Source: Jilunia laotingensis
Lineage (GTDB): Bacteria; Bacteroidota; Bacteroidia; Bacteroidales; Bacteroidaceae
Length of the DNA stretch: 64,000 nt
Direction: 5' to 3'
Assembly (NCBI RefSeq): GCF_014385165.1
Contig: NZ_JACRTF010000001.1
Location: 4,216,001-4,280,000 of the forward strand
The translations under genes were made by a program, and so were the position numbers. Of this stretch, positions 26,192 to 33,444 are shown piece after piece. Each line of letters begins with the position of its first letter. Position 1 is the stretch's first letter. The notes under the pieces were generated by a model. It was not told where the DNA came from. It saw nothing but the letters and a program-made list of their open reading frames with translations, and did no database searches.

Positions 26192-27481
26192 TCAGAGAGC
26201 GGCATCCGCTATCTCTTCCGACAAGCAACCTTTCACATCATAGACAACCGACTTCTCAGCACATAAGGAAGGAATATCCAATCCTAAAAATTCTCTGTGG
26301 CAGACAGTAAGCACCACTGCGTCATATTTTGAACGGGGAAGTGAATTTACGATGTCCAGTCCATATTCGCTTTTTACCTCTTTTGCCACTGCCCAAGGGT
26401 CAAAAATCGTAATATGAGAGGAATATTCACTGAGAACTCTATAAATATCTAGTACTTTTGTATTACGGATATCGGGACAATTTTCTTTAAAAGTAACTCC
26501 CAAAATTAGAATATTCGCATCTTTCACCAAGATTCCTTTTTTATTCATCAACCGGATAACCTGATTTCCAACAAACTCACCCATACTGTCATTCACGCGT
26601 CTCGCTTCAATCAATATGTTGGGAGAATACCCGTGTACCTGTGACTTCTCTATTAAATAATATGGATCCACGCTGATGCAATGTCCTCCTACCAGTCCGG
26701 GTTTCAATTTTATGAAATTCCACTTTGAAGCAGCAGCTTCGATTACATCATTCGTATGAATACCCATCACATTGAATATCCGGGAGAGTTCGTTAAAAAA
26801 AGCAATTTGTACATCGCGCTGACAATTCTCGACTATTTTAGATGCTTCCGCCACCCGTATAGTCGGTGCCATATGAGTACCGTTCAATAATACCGAATTA
26901 TAGAGTTTATCTATTTTCCGTGCTGTCTCTAAAGTAGATCCTGAAGTTACTTTCTTAATCTTCTCAACCGTATGTTGCTTATCTCCCGGATTTATCCGTT
27001 CTGGGGAATATCCGGCAAAGAAATCTTTATTGAACTCCAGACCGGATGTACGTTCGATGACAGGAATACATTCTTCCTCCGTCACACCGGGATAAACGGT
27101 AGATTCATACACCACGATATCCCCTTTCCTAATAAAGTTCCCAACCGTTTCGCTTGCCTTCAACAAGGGGGTCAGGTCTGGACGATTTTTCTGGTCGATA
27201 GGAGTAGGCACAGTCACAATATAAAAAAAAGAACCTGCCGCATTTTTCCTGAACTCCACCACTTCATCCGGATCAAAAGTACAGCGGAATCCGTTCAAAT
27301 CAATGGCTTCTTTCAGTAATTCATCAGTTACCTCCAACGTAGAATCAACACCATTCATCAACTCAGAAACACGTTTTCGGTTCACATCAAAACCCAGTGT
27401 CTCGTATTTCGTAGAAAATAATCGGGCTAATGGCAAACCCACATACCCAAGACCGATCACAACAATCCTAATATTATCCAT
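26192..27481 (-). CDS. UDP-N-acetylhexosamine 6-dehydrogenase (TviB/WbpO-like nucleotide-sugar dehydrogenase), locus 1
   Basis: A 429-residue UDP-glucose/GDP-mannose dehydrogenase family protein. Rossmann motif [11 protein letters not shown] (7-17), the [14 protein letters not shown] segment, [14 protein letters not shown], and the active-site cysteine in LVGGHCISVDPYY (near residue 265). The pattern is that of TviB/WbpO enzymes, which oxidise UDP-GlcNAc (or UDP-GalNAc) twice to the uronic acid. It is the first biosynthetic gene after upxZ. A close paralogue starts at 45782 in locus 2. The product would be an acidic amino sugar for the capsule. Confidence 0.85.
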   Translation of the reverse strand: MDNIRIVVIGLGYVGLPLARLFSTKYETLGFDVNRKRVSELMNGVDSTLEVTDELLKEAIDLNGFRCTFDPDEVVEFRKNAAGSFFYIVTVPTPIDQKNRPDLTPLLKASETVGNFIRKGDIVVYESTVYPGVTEEECIPVIERTSGLEFNKDFFAGYSPERINPGDKQHTVEKIKKVTSGSTLETARKIDKLYNSVLLNGTHMAPTIRVAEASKIVENCQRDVQIAFFNELSRIFNVMGIHTNDVIEAAASKWNFIKLKPGLVGGHCISVDPYYLIEKSQVHGYSPNILIEARRVNDSMGEFVGNQVIRLMNKKGILVKDANILILGVTFKENCPDIRNTKVLDIYRVLSEYSSHITIFDPWAVAKEVKSEYGLDIVNSLPRSKYDAVVLTVCHREFLGLDIPSLCAEKSVVYDVKGCLSEEIADAAL

Positions 27482-27597
27482 TTGTTATCTAAAATTATTA
27501 TTGAAACATACCTGATCCGAGAGTCTGATAACTCCTTTCATCCCACACTCTTCCCGTCTCGGCAAAGTGTCGTTTTATTCCATCCGGTTTACAAATT

Positions 27598-28077
27598 TCA
27601 GTCCGCAATTTCCCAGTGTGGATAGGGATTTTCTTCCAGAGATTTTAAATATTCTACCGTTTCACGCTCCGTATCCGTCCATTCCCTGCCAACCCACGTA
27701 TTGATAATTGCATGAGCTTGATCTAAAAGATTCCGGTCGAAAACTTCCGCATAACCAGCCACAAGGAGCTGGCATTTTAACAAGGACGCAGGAAGATAGT
27801 CAAGTATCTTCCAACAACGCTCCAATATTTCATGAATACGTTCTTGTTTGTCACCATCATCGTAAAGTGTTGCATTATATCCCATCAGGAGAGACAAACA
27901 CAAGGAAGCTTCCTCATCGATGGTCGATGGCTTATGATGAAATAAAATATTGGCACGGTGAAAAACTTCACGGTTCAATGCTGTAAAATGATCACTATAA
28001 ATGGGACTATCGTCCACACCCAGATAAAATAGCTCATGTGCAAGAGCATACAAGGTTGAAATTTCGGATGCTAACAT
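27598..28077 (-). CDS. upxZ: UpxZ, trans-locus inhibitor of capsule transcription (locus 1)
   Basis: A 159-residue protein of the UpxZ family, second gene of the operon as usual. Recognised by MLASEISTLYALAHELFYLGVDDSPIYSDHF and the Cys-poor helical body. In B. fragilis, UpxZ proteins block the action of UpxY antiterminators of other capsule loci, so that one cell tends to make one capsule. It lies 51 bp after upxY. The paralogue at 47896-48375 has the same opening segment, with clear differences inside. Confidence 0.9.
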   Translation of the reverse strand: MLASEISTLYALAHELFYLGVDDSPIYSDHFTALNREVFHRANILFHHKPSTIDEEASLCLSLLMGYNATLYDDGDKQERIHEILERCWKILDYLPASLLKCQLLVAGYAEVFDRNLLDQAHAIINTWVGREWTDTERETVEYLKSLEENPYPHWEIAD

Positions 28078-28128
28078 AGAAAGATTATATACTATTTATA
28101 AATTTACGATGAATTAAAACCAATCCTC

Positions 28129-28683
28129 TTAAAGGTTTCCCGATGGAATTATTTCGACAAGAGAAGGATGTATAAAAGTAGTGGCAACAGCCATCACTCC
28201 TTCAATTGAAACCACTACACGACGGTCATGACAAACTCGTACAAACTCACCTTCAACACCGGCAAAAAGACCGCCTGTGATACGCACACGGGCTCCTTTA
28301 GGAAGAGTCAACCCGGAAGGCTCGAAATAAAGAACAGCCTGATCGTAATTCCCGGAAACTGCCATGAAATTACGCATCTGTACATCTGGAATAATGACCG
28401 GTTGTCGATATTCACGATTCATAATGTAACGGATGGGAATGTTTATTCCTGCAGATTCTTTTATCCAGTCGATACGATTACGCGAAGTATGTACAAAGAC
28501 AAGATTGTGAACAGCAGGAACCAATTTACGGATTCTCCGCCCATCCTTTATTCTATATTCGTAATGCATCGGGATAAAATTCTCGATACCTTCCGTATCA
28601 AGATATTCCTTCAATAGTAATTCACGGCTGTAAGTGACGCGAAGCGCATACCAATTCAACGAATAATTGTTATCTTTATTCAT
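28129..28683 (-). CDS. upxY: UpxY, NusG-like capsule antiterminator (locus 1)
   Basis: A 184-residue NusG paralogue. The NGN domain covers about residues 8-115 (WYALRVTYSRELLLKEYL; NFIPMHYEY; VHNLVFVHTSR) and a KOW motif follows in LPKGARVRITGGLFAGVEGEF (about 128-148). UpxY proteins are needed for full-length transcription of their own capsule operon and act on the operon's 5' leader. The gene is first in the operon, with a leader of about 215 bp between it and the invertible promoter. In the given orientation the promoter faces away, so expression should be low. Confidence 0.92.
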   Translation of the reverse strand: MNKDNNYSLNWYALRVTYSRELLLKEYLDTEGIENFIPMHYEYRIKDGRRIRKLVPAVHNLVFVHTSRNRIDWIKESAGINIPIRYIMNREYRQPVIIPDVQMRNFMAVSGNYDQAVLYFEPSGLTLPKGARVRITGGLFAGVEGEFVRVCHDRRVVVSIEGVMAVATTFIHPSLVEIIPSGNL

Positions 28684-28898
28684 GTGATATTTAAAAGTAA
28701 TATCGTCGTTTACGTTAAGATATATTCTGGGGACACCGGAGTAAAGAAATACCTGCCGATCAAGTTATGTAATGCGTTTATTGATTTTAATTTCAATGCA
28801 TTCATGTTATTTCAAGAACCTCCACTATCACAGAAGGAGGGAAATGAAATAGTTATTTTGATATAATATATTATAAACGAACCAGTTACTAACAAATA
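28684..28898 (-). promoter_or_regulatory. Conserved 5' leader of capsule operon 1 (probable UpxY antitermination signal)
   Basis: Two blocks are nearly identical to the leader of locus 2. Block A spans 28728-28776 (GGGGACACCGGAGTA, then GAAATACCT and AAGTTATGTAATGCG). Block B spans 28819-28840, where CCTCC and GGAGG can pair as a hairpin in the transcript, followed by the shared GAAATAGTTATTTT (28847-28860). Conservation in a non-coding leader between otherwise different loci fits a recruitment or pause site for UpxY. The mechanism is inferred. Confidence 0.7.
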
Positions 28899-29129
28899 GT
28901 GTTTCAATAAACGTTCGTTTAATGGAACACTATTTTTGTAAAGAAAGGAAAATACGAAAAAACAGAAAAAGAGATAAGTCGGATTGCTGAATTGCATTTT
29001 ATAAGCCATTGATTTACAATGTAAAATATTTAAAATAACAAATATAATGAATTTTGTTTATAAAAATATTTTGTTGTATCGAAGATAAGCTTTACCTTTG
29101 TTCCATTAAACGAACGTCTATTGAAACAC
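28899..29129. promoter_or_regulatory. Invertible promoter segment of capsule locus 1 (OFF orientation)
   Basis: Inverted repeats of 30 bp with one mismatch flank a 171-bp segment: left 28899-28928 (GTGTTTCAATAAACG...), right 29100-29129 (...CTATTGAAACAC). The core ACGTTCGTTTAATGG is shared with the locus 2 repeats. The only good promoter in the segment reads rightward, away from upxY, so this copy is OFF. No recombinase gene is in the window; a serine invertase of the Mpi type elsewhere is expected. Confidence 0.9.
29070..29100 (+). promoter_or_regulatory. Promoter inside invertible segment 1, now pointing right
   Basis: TTTG (29070-29073), 19 bp, TACCTTTG (29093-29100), a full match to TTTG/TAnnTTTG. 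The -7 box touches the right inverted repeat, so after inversion it would start transcription inside the left repeat and read into the upxY leader. Confidence 0.8.
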
Positions 29130-29183
29130 TTTTTCTCCCCGTTTTGTCACATTACCGTCAAAAAGTAAGTTCCAAATAAAATA

Positions 29184-29249
29184 CCCATATAAAAAGAGAA
29201 TCGCCATAGCTTTCTTGAATTTGCTATGGCGATTCTCTTTTTATACGGG
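29184..29249. terminator. Long hairpin facing the reversed promoter of locus 1
   Basis: Arms 29184-29210 and 29223-29249 pair at 26 of 27 positions around a 12-nt loop. The arms contain AAAAAGAG / CTCTTTTT, so it can work as a terminator in both directions. It lies 84 bp beyond the rightward promoter and would stop the transcript made in the OFF state. Confidence 0.7.
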
Positions 29250-29283
29250 CACTTTATCGGGCTTACCTATTTTAGGAGCTTAT

Positions 29284-29352
29284 AAAATCAAGGACAAACC
29301 GGATTTATGAGTACGAGGACATTTAGCATAAATTTGTAGAAATGGAACACTA
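29284..29352 (+). pseudogene. Decayed 3' fragment of a virE/BT4734-like gene
   Basis: AACCGGATTTATGAGTACGAGG (29297-29318) is identical over 22 bp to the 3' part of the intact virE-like gene (near 52136-52157), and the match goes on with substitutions to ATAAATTTG and ATGGAAC. In frame it reads KSRTNRIYEYE then a stop, against KRSSANRIYEYE in the intact copy. Only this tail is left; the rest of the gene is gone. Confidence 0.75.
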
Positions 29353-29423
29353 AATAAACAGAACCACGTTGAGGACCATACAACGAATACTTAATGTTTG
29401 CAGAGGATCAAGCACAGAGTGCA

Positions 29424-30563
29424 TCACCCATTACAGCACCTTTTTATCTGCTCTACAATATACTCCACATCCCCGTCGGTCACACAAGGTCCGGCTGGGA
29501 TACATAAGCCCATGTCGAACAACTTCTCGGAGACACCGTTTACATAACACGGATTCTGTGCGTAGACGGGCTGCAAATGCATAGGCTTCCATAAAGGACG
29601 TGTTTCGATGCCTTTCCCATCCAACTTGAGACGGACTTCCTCATAATTAGTACCAGTCTTTTCCGGGTCGATCAGGATGGTACACAACCAGTAATTTGCA
29701 TTGAAACGACTGTCGGGGTTCGACTTCAAGGAAATCCCATCCACGTCAGCAAATCCTTTCTCATACAAGGCGTGTACATGGCGGTGGTGGGCGACATGCT
29801 CGTCTAACACCGTCATTTGACCACAACCGATGCCTGCGCAAATATTGCTCATCCGGTAATTATAACCGATCTTTTGATGTTCATAGTAAGGGAAGGCTTC
29901 ACGGGCCTGGGTGGCATAAAACATGGTCTCTCTCTTAGAGGCTTCGTCTTCCGTTACAAGTGCCCCGCCTCCCGAGGTAGTGATCATCTTGTTGCCATTA
30001 AACGACAAGGCACCGAATTTACCGAAGGTGCCGCACTTACGGCCCTCAAATTCAGAGCCTAAAGCTTCGGCAGCATCCTCCAGTACAGGAATATCGTATT
30101 TCGCTGCGATGGCGCAGATCTCATCAATCTTGGCAGGCATCCCGTAAAGATGCACAGGAACAATTGCCTTGGGCTTCTTGCCCGTCTTCTCAATTCGATC
30201 TTTTATCGCTTCCTCCAATAAGGCAGGATCCATATTCCAGGTATCTTCCTCGCTGTCCACGAATACCGGGACAGCTCCCAGGTAAGTTACCGGATTAGCC
30301 GACGCACAGAAGGTGAACGACTGGCAAATCACCTCGTCACCAGCTTCTACACCGAGCTGAATTAATCCTAAATGGATTGCTGCCGTACCCGCTGATAAAG
30401 CGACCACTTCTTTATTTTGTCCTACAAAATGTTTCAATTCTTCCTCGAAAGCATTCACATTGGGGCCGAGTGGAACCACCCAATTGGTATCAAAAGCTTC
30501 CTTGATATAATCTTGCTCCTTGCCGCTCATGTGAGCCAGGCAAAGATAAATTCGTTTGTCCAT
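29424..30563 (-). CDS. DegT/DnrJ/EryC1/StrS (PglE-like) sugar aminotransferase
   Basis: A 379-residue PLP-dependent aminotransferase. SAGTAAIHLGL (near 57-67), VLEDAAEALGS (with the PLP-binding Asp near 160) and the Schiff-base lysine in SFNGNKMITTSGGG (near 190) are present. It would aminate a 4-keto nucleotide sugar, as PglE does in bacillosamine synthesis. It is the last gene of capsule locus 2, after a PglC-like transferase, an ATP-grasp and a HAD gene. The 4,6-dehydratase needed to make its substrate is not in the window. Its composition is less AT-rich than the genes just upstream. Confidence 0.85.
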   Translation of the reverse strand: MDKRIYLCLAHMSGKEQDYIKEAFDTNWVVPLGPNVNAFEEELKHFVGQNKEVVALSAGTAAIHLGLIQLGVEAGDEVICQSFTFCASANPVTYLGAVPVFVDSEEDTWNMDPALLEEAIKDRIEKTGKKPKAIVPVHLYGMPAKIDEICAIAAKYDIPVLEDAAEALGSEFEGRKCGTFGKFGALSFNGNKMITTSGGGALVTEDEASKRETMFYATQAREAFPYYEHQKIGYNYRMSNICAGIGCGQMTVLDEHVAHHRHVHALYEKGFADVDGISLKSNPDSRFNANYWLCTILIDPEKTGTNYEEVRLKLDGKGIETRPLWKPMHLQPVYAQNPCYVNGVSEKLFDMGLCIPAGPCVTDGDVEYIVEQIKRCCNG

Positions 30564-30916
30564 AATATGATATGTGATTTTTAAGAATATTGTCTATCAA
30601 ACTTTTTTTCTCCAGACATAAAAGGGGACGAAAAGCCACTTCAATAAACTAAATATTTTTTTCACTCTGAAAAGATCCATAGATATTTCTATGTCCCGAA
30701 TAGAGATTCCCCATCCAGAAACATCAGGTTTATTTATTGCTGTTAGTTACTTGGAAATATATTAAAAAGAGTCCGCAGGTGAAATCTCTTCTCCTCACAA
30801 TATCAATCGATAAAATTAAAATATTCAATACACCTTTAAAAATGCAATCAAAATTTCCATTTTATATGATAAGGAATAAACAGAAATAAAATTATTTCAT
30901 ATAAAAAGCGAATCAT
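30564..30916. other. AT-rich intergenic stretch in capsule locus 2
   Basis: 353 bp between the aminotransferase start and the HAD gene end. I see no convincing promoter, gene remnant, repeat or terminator, only a 6-bp dyad CATAGA/TCTATG near 30677-30692. Confidence 0.4.
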
Positions 30917-31582
30917 CTACAAGTATTCAAATAACTCTCTTAAACATTTAACCGTATATAATGATGAAATATTATTTATGATAGATAAATCTTGTTTGTG
31001 AATATTATGACTACCATCATCCAACAAACAAATACAAGTCCATCCCAATTGAATTGGCGCAATAAAATCCTTTACTAAATTATCGCCTATATAATAAAAT
31101 GCTGCATTCTTATACTTTTTCTGAAAATACAAATACCCCTCAGAAGAAGGTTTAGAATAACCGAACTCTTCTGAGATAACCCAATTATCCTTCCTTATGT
31201 ATTGATCAATACCTAAAGCAATAATTTTATTGTTTTGAGTTATACCCCTTCCATCTGTTAAAATACCTAAATTAATATTTTTTTGTAAACTTAGTTGCTC
31301 CAATACAAATTGTGTATCACAGTCTAAACTAATATTAGGCTTATGACTACGATATATTGAAATAAGATAATCAACTGAAATAGGCAAATTATATTCTCTA
31401 ATAACCTCAGCAAAAGTATTTCTTCCCGCCTTATAACAAGAAATCATAAATTCATAGATTTCTCTTTTATCATATTCACTTTCAATAAAATCCGAAATCT
31501 CTTTATAAGCTGATCTTAAATAATCTATTTCTTTATATAAAGTATCATCTAAATCAAAAATAACAACTTTCTCCATTTTCAT
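30917..31582 (-). CDS. HAD-family hydrolase
   Basis: About 221 residues from ATG 31582 (MKMEKVVIFDLDDTLYKE); the open frame goes to 31603. HAD motif 1 is DLDDTLY with the nucleophile Asp near residue 10; GILTDGRG is motif 2-like, and KPSSEGYLYF with YIGDN gives motifs 3 and 4. It removes or transfers a phosphate on a small molecule, perhaps a sugar phosphate. It overlaps the upstream ATP-grasp gene by about 29 bp; the ATP-grasp plus HAD pair recurs beside PglC-like transferases in Bacteroides capsule loci. Confidence 0.8.
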   Translation of the reverse strand: MKMEKVVIFDLDDTLYKEIDYLRSAYKEISDFIESEYDKREIYEFMISCYKAGRNTFAEVIREYNLPISVDYLISIYRSHKPNISLDCDTQFVLEQLSLQKNINLGILTDGRGITQNNKIIALGIDQYIRKDNWVISEEFGYSKPSSEGYLYFQKKYKNAAFYYIGDNLVKDFIAPIQLGWTCICLLDDGSHNIHKQDLSIINNISSLYTVKCLRELFEYL

Positions 31583-32537
31583 AAATGACCACTTCGCTAT
31601 CATAACGCAACATCAAAGTAGTATCCCTCCAAGAGTCAGAATATTTCACCGTCTCATTTAGAATATACTCCTTTATTATATTCTCCGGAAAATTTGCTCC
31701 AGCATAGAAAGATAAAGGATAACCACCACCAAAACGAGGATTTATTTCAATACCTACGACATCATTATCTGACTCACGATAAAATAATTGAATACAAATA
31801 CAACCAATTACCCCAGCCAAATATCCCATACGATCTTTCAAATAATTAACAAGATAATTCTTTCTCGTAAATCCCTTATTTATTTCACCAGCACGAATTT
31901 CTAATCTTTCTCGGGGAACAATTGATTTAACTTTATGATCACACCCATAATACATATCTACTGTATACTCCTTATACTCATTTTTATCTATATATTCCAT
32001 AAAAATAAGCTTAGGATGTTCTAATATTTCGGGAGTTAAATCACTTTGCTGTCTTATTATATAAAGATCTTTAGATAAAGAACCGTCATATGGTTTGGCA
32101 AACAGAGGAAAAGTGGGAGAATACTTATTTACAGGATTTGGGACACGAATATCCAAATCCAACATATATTTACTCGTTTTACGTTTATCCCGACAAACTT
32201 GAATAAAATCCAAGTCGGAGACAATTGGCTCTATCCCTTTTAATTGAAACTCTTTTTTATGCTCTGACAATACCAATAATTCTGTATCAATTGTAGGAAT
32301 TACGACACGAATATTATTATCAATACACAAATTCAACAATGCGTCAATATAATCTGGAGCAGTAACTCTCGGAACACTGAAACATCCATCTGAAATTAAT
32401 CCGGCAGGAGCCATTGGAGGATTCATATCTGTTGTATAGACCCTACCGTACGGGAAATAGAGTTTAAGTGTCTGCTGAAACATTTTAGTCAGCGTTACCC
32501 GCTTTCCTACAGAGGTTATTAATATATTATTTGTCAT
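31554..32537 (-). CDS. ATP-grasp ligase (CarB-like fold), capsule locus 2
   Basis: A 327-residue ATP-grasp protein: N-terminal pre-ATP domain with ILITSVGKRVTL, FAKPYDGSLSKDLYII for ATP binding, and the metal site GIEINPRFGGGYP near residue 265. Enzymes of this type form an amide or similar bond by acyl-phosphate chemistry, often adding an amino acid to a sugar acid. Substrate unknown. Four bases separate it from the initiating transferase gene. Confidence 0.8.
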   Translation of the reverse strand: MTNNILITSVGKRVTLTKMFQQTLKLYFPYGRVYTTDMNPPMAPAGLISDGCFSVPRVTAPDYIDALLNLCIDNNIRVVIPTIDTELLVLSEHKKEFQLKGIEPIVSDLDFIQVCRDKRKTSKYMLDLDIRVPNPVNKYSPTFPLFAKPYDGSLSKDLYIIRQQSDLTPEILEHPKLIFMEYIDKNEYKEYTVDMYYGCDHKVKSIVPRERLEIRAGEINKGFTRKNYLVNYLKDRMGYLAGVIGCICIQLFYRESDNDVVGIEINPRFGGGYPLSFYAGANFPENIIKEYILNETVKYSDSWRDTTLMLRYDSEVVIYENGESCYF

Positions 32538-32541
32538 TTCT

Positions 32542-33150
32542 CTAATTATTTCCAGTAAAATATTCCATTGTAGCAGAGGTTTTCGAGTTTATTCCTTCAC
32601 GTACAAATACTTTTTTGAGAGTTAAAAAAACAATTCTCACATCAAGAAGAAAGGAGCAGTGATCTACGTACCACACATCTAATTCAAATTTCTTAGTCCA
32701 AGAGATAGCATTACGTCCATTCACTTGCGCCCAACCTGTAATACCAGGGCGAACTTCGTGCCTCCGAGCTTGTTCTTTACTATAAAGAGGTAGATATTGA
32801 GGTAGTAAAGGGCGAGGACCAATCAAAGCCATATCACCTTTTATGACATTTATCAACTGAGGTAATTCATCAATAGAAGTCGAACGAATAAATTTTCCTA
32901 TTTTAGTCAAGCGTTGTTCGTCAGGAAGAAGGTTACCGGACAAATCACATTCATCAGTCATTGTTTTGAACTTTATAACTTTAAAAATCTTTCCATTTTT
33001 GCCTGGGCGTTCTTGTAGAAACCATACCCTTCTATTTTTACTGACAATGGATAGAGAAATATAAAAAAATAGTAAAATAGGAGACAAAACAATCAAAGCA
33101 CAAAAAGCAAGAACTAAATCAATAATTCTTTTTACTATTTTTTTATACAT
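32542..33150 (-). CDS. PglC/WcaJ-type initiating sugar-1-phosphate transferase, locus 2
   Basis: A 202-residue monotopic transferase of the bacterial sugar transferase family. One N-terminal hydrophobic re-entrant helix (about 8-32), FKVIKFKTM (near 56), RSTSIDELPQLINVIKGDM with the DE pair, LIGPRPLL and VRPGITGWAQVNGRN are all present. It transfers a sugar phosphate from UDP-sugar to undecaprenyl phosphate, starting the locus 2 repeat. Its size matches the small PglC class. Its start overlaps the tail of the IS-interrupted glycerophosphotransferase gene. Confidence 0.9.
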   Translation of the reverse strand: MYKKIVKRIIDLVLAFCALIVLSPILLFFYISLSIVSKNRRVWFLQERPGKNGKIFKVIKFKTMTDECDLSGNLLPDEQRLTKIGKFIRSTSIDELPQLINVIKGDMALIGPRPLLPQYLPLYSKEQARRHEVRPGITGWAQVNGRNAISWTKKFELDVWYVDHCSFLLDVRIVFLTLKKVFVREGINSKTSATMEYFTGNN

Positions 33151-33275
33151 AATTTATCAAACACAAAATCAACAATCTGTTTAGAAGAGCTACCAGTATA
33201 GTTTCCCCAAAATATTTTTTTCATTTTTTCTCGTTGAGGATATGAATAGCATTCCATTGAATTATTATTTTTAGG
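33135..33275 (-). pseudogene. C-terminal tail of the CDP-glycerol glycerophosphotransferase, cut off by the IS
   Basis: A 46-codon frame that has no start, ending in TAG at 33135. It reads CYSYPQREKMKKIFWGNYTG then SSSKQIVDFVFDKL; the G-SS-x-x-IVDF end resembles the DG-x-AS-x-RVV end of TagF-type enzymes. An in-frame stop (TAG) appears at the border with the IS. The tail overlaps the PglC-like start by 16 bp, as expected for tight operon packing before the insertion. Confidence 0.6.
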
Positions 33276-33377
33276 TGAGTTCTATCAATTCAATTTATCC
33301 TCTTGTATCAGACAGCAGAACTCTTTAACTGCCCAATTTGTGAGCTTTAGTCTTGCAAATTTAGCGAATATTTTCTA

Positions 33378-33388
33378 CCCCCCCCCCC
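33378..33388. repeat. Poly-C run of 11
   Basis: Eleven C in a row inside the non-coding 3' flank of the IS, just beyond the transposase hairpin. Such runs slip in replication and in sequencing. Confidence 0.8.
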
Positions 33389-33389
33389 G

Positions 33390-33426
33390 ATTTTTACAAT
33401 AATTAACTTGTGTTTGTTGTAAAAAT
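33390..33426 (-). terminator. Hairpin after the transposase gene
   Basis: ATTTTTACAA (33390-33399) pairs with TTGTAAAAAT (33417-33426), a 10-bp stem with a 17-nt loop, 19 bp after the transposase stop. The stem itself carries the T run. Confidence 0.5.
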
Positions 33427-33444
33427 TGGATGTGCAGGCATAAT

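Noticed and set aside
28929..29099. A second, leftward -7 box (TATATTTG, 29046-29039 on the minus strand) in the invertible segment, which could keep locus 1 partly on
   Set aside because: No TTTG at -33, and the equivalent site is missing in segment 2.
30564..30916. Possible decayed sugar acetyltransferase gene before the PglE-like gene
   Set aside because: No frame gives a recognisable segment.
33135..33275. Tail fragment read as the end of a UDP-GlcNAc 2-epimerase
   Set aside because: The ending does not match the NPYGDG-type end of that family; the TagF-type end and the position after the glycerophosphotransferase fit better.
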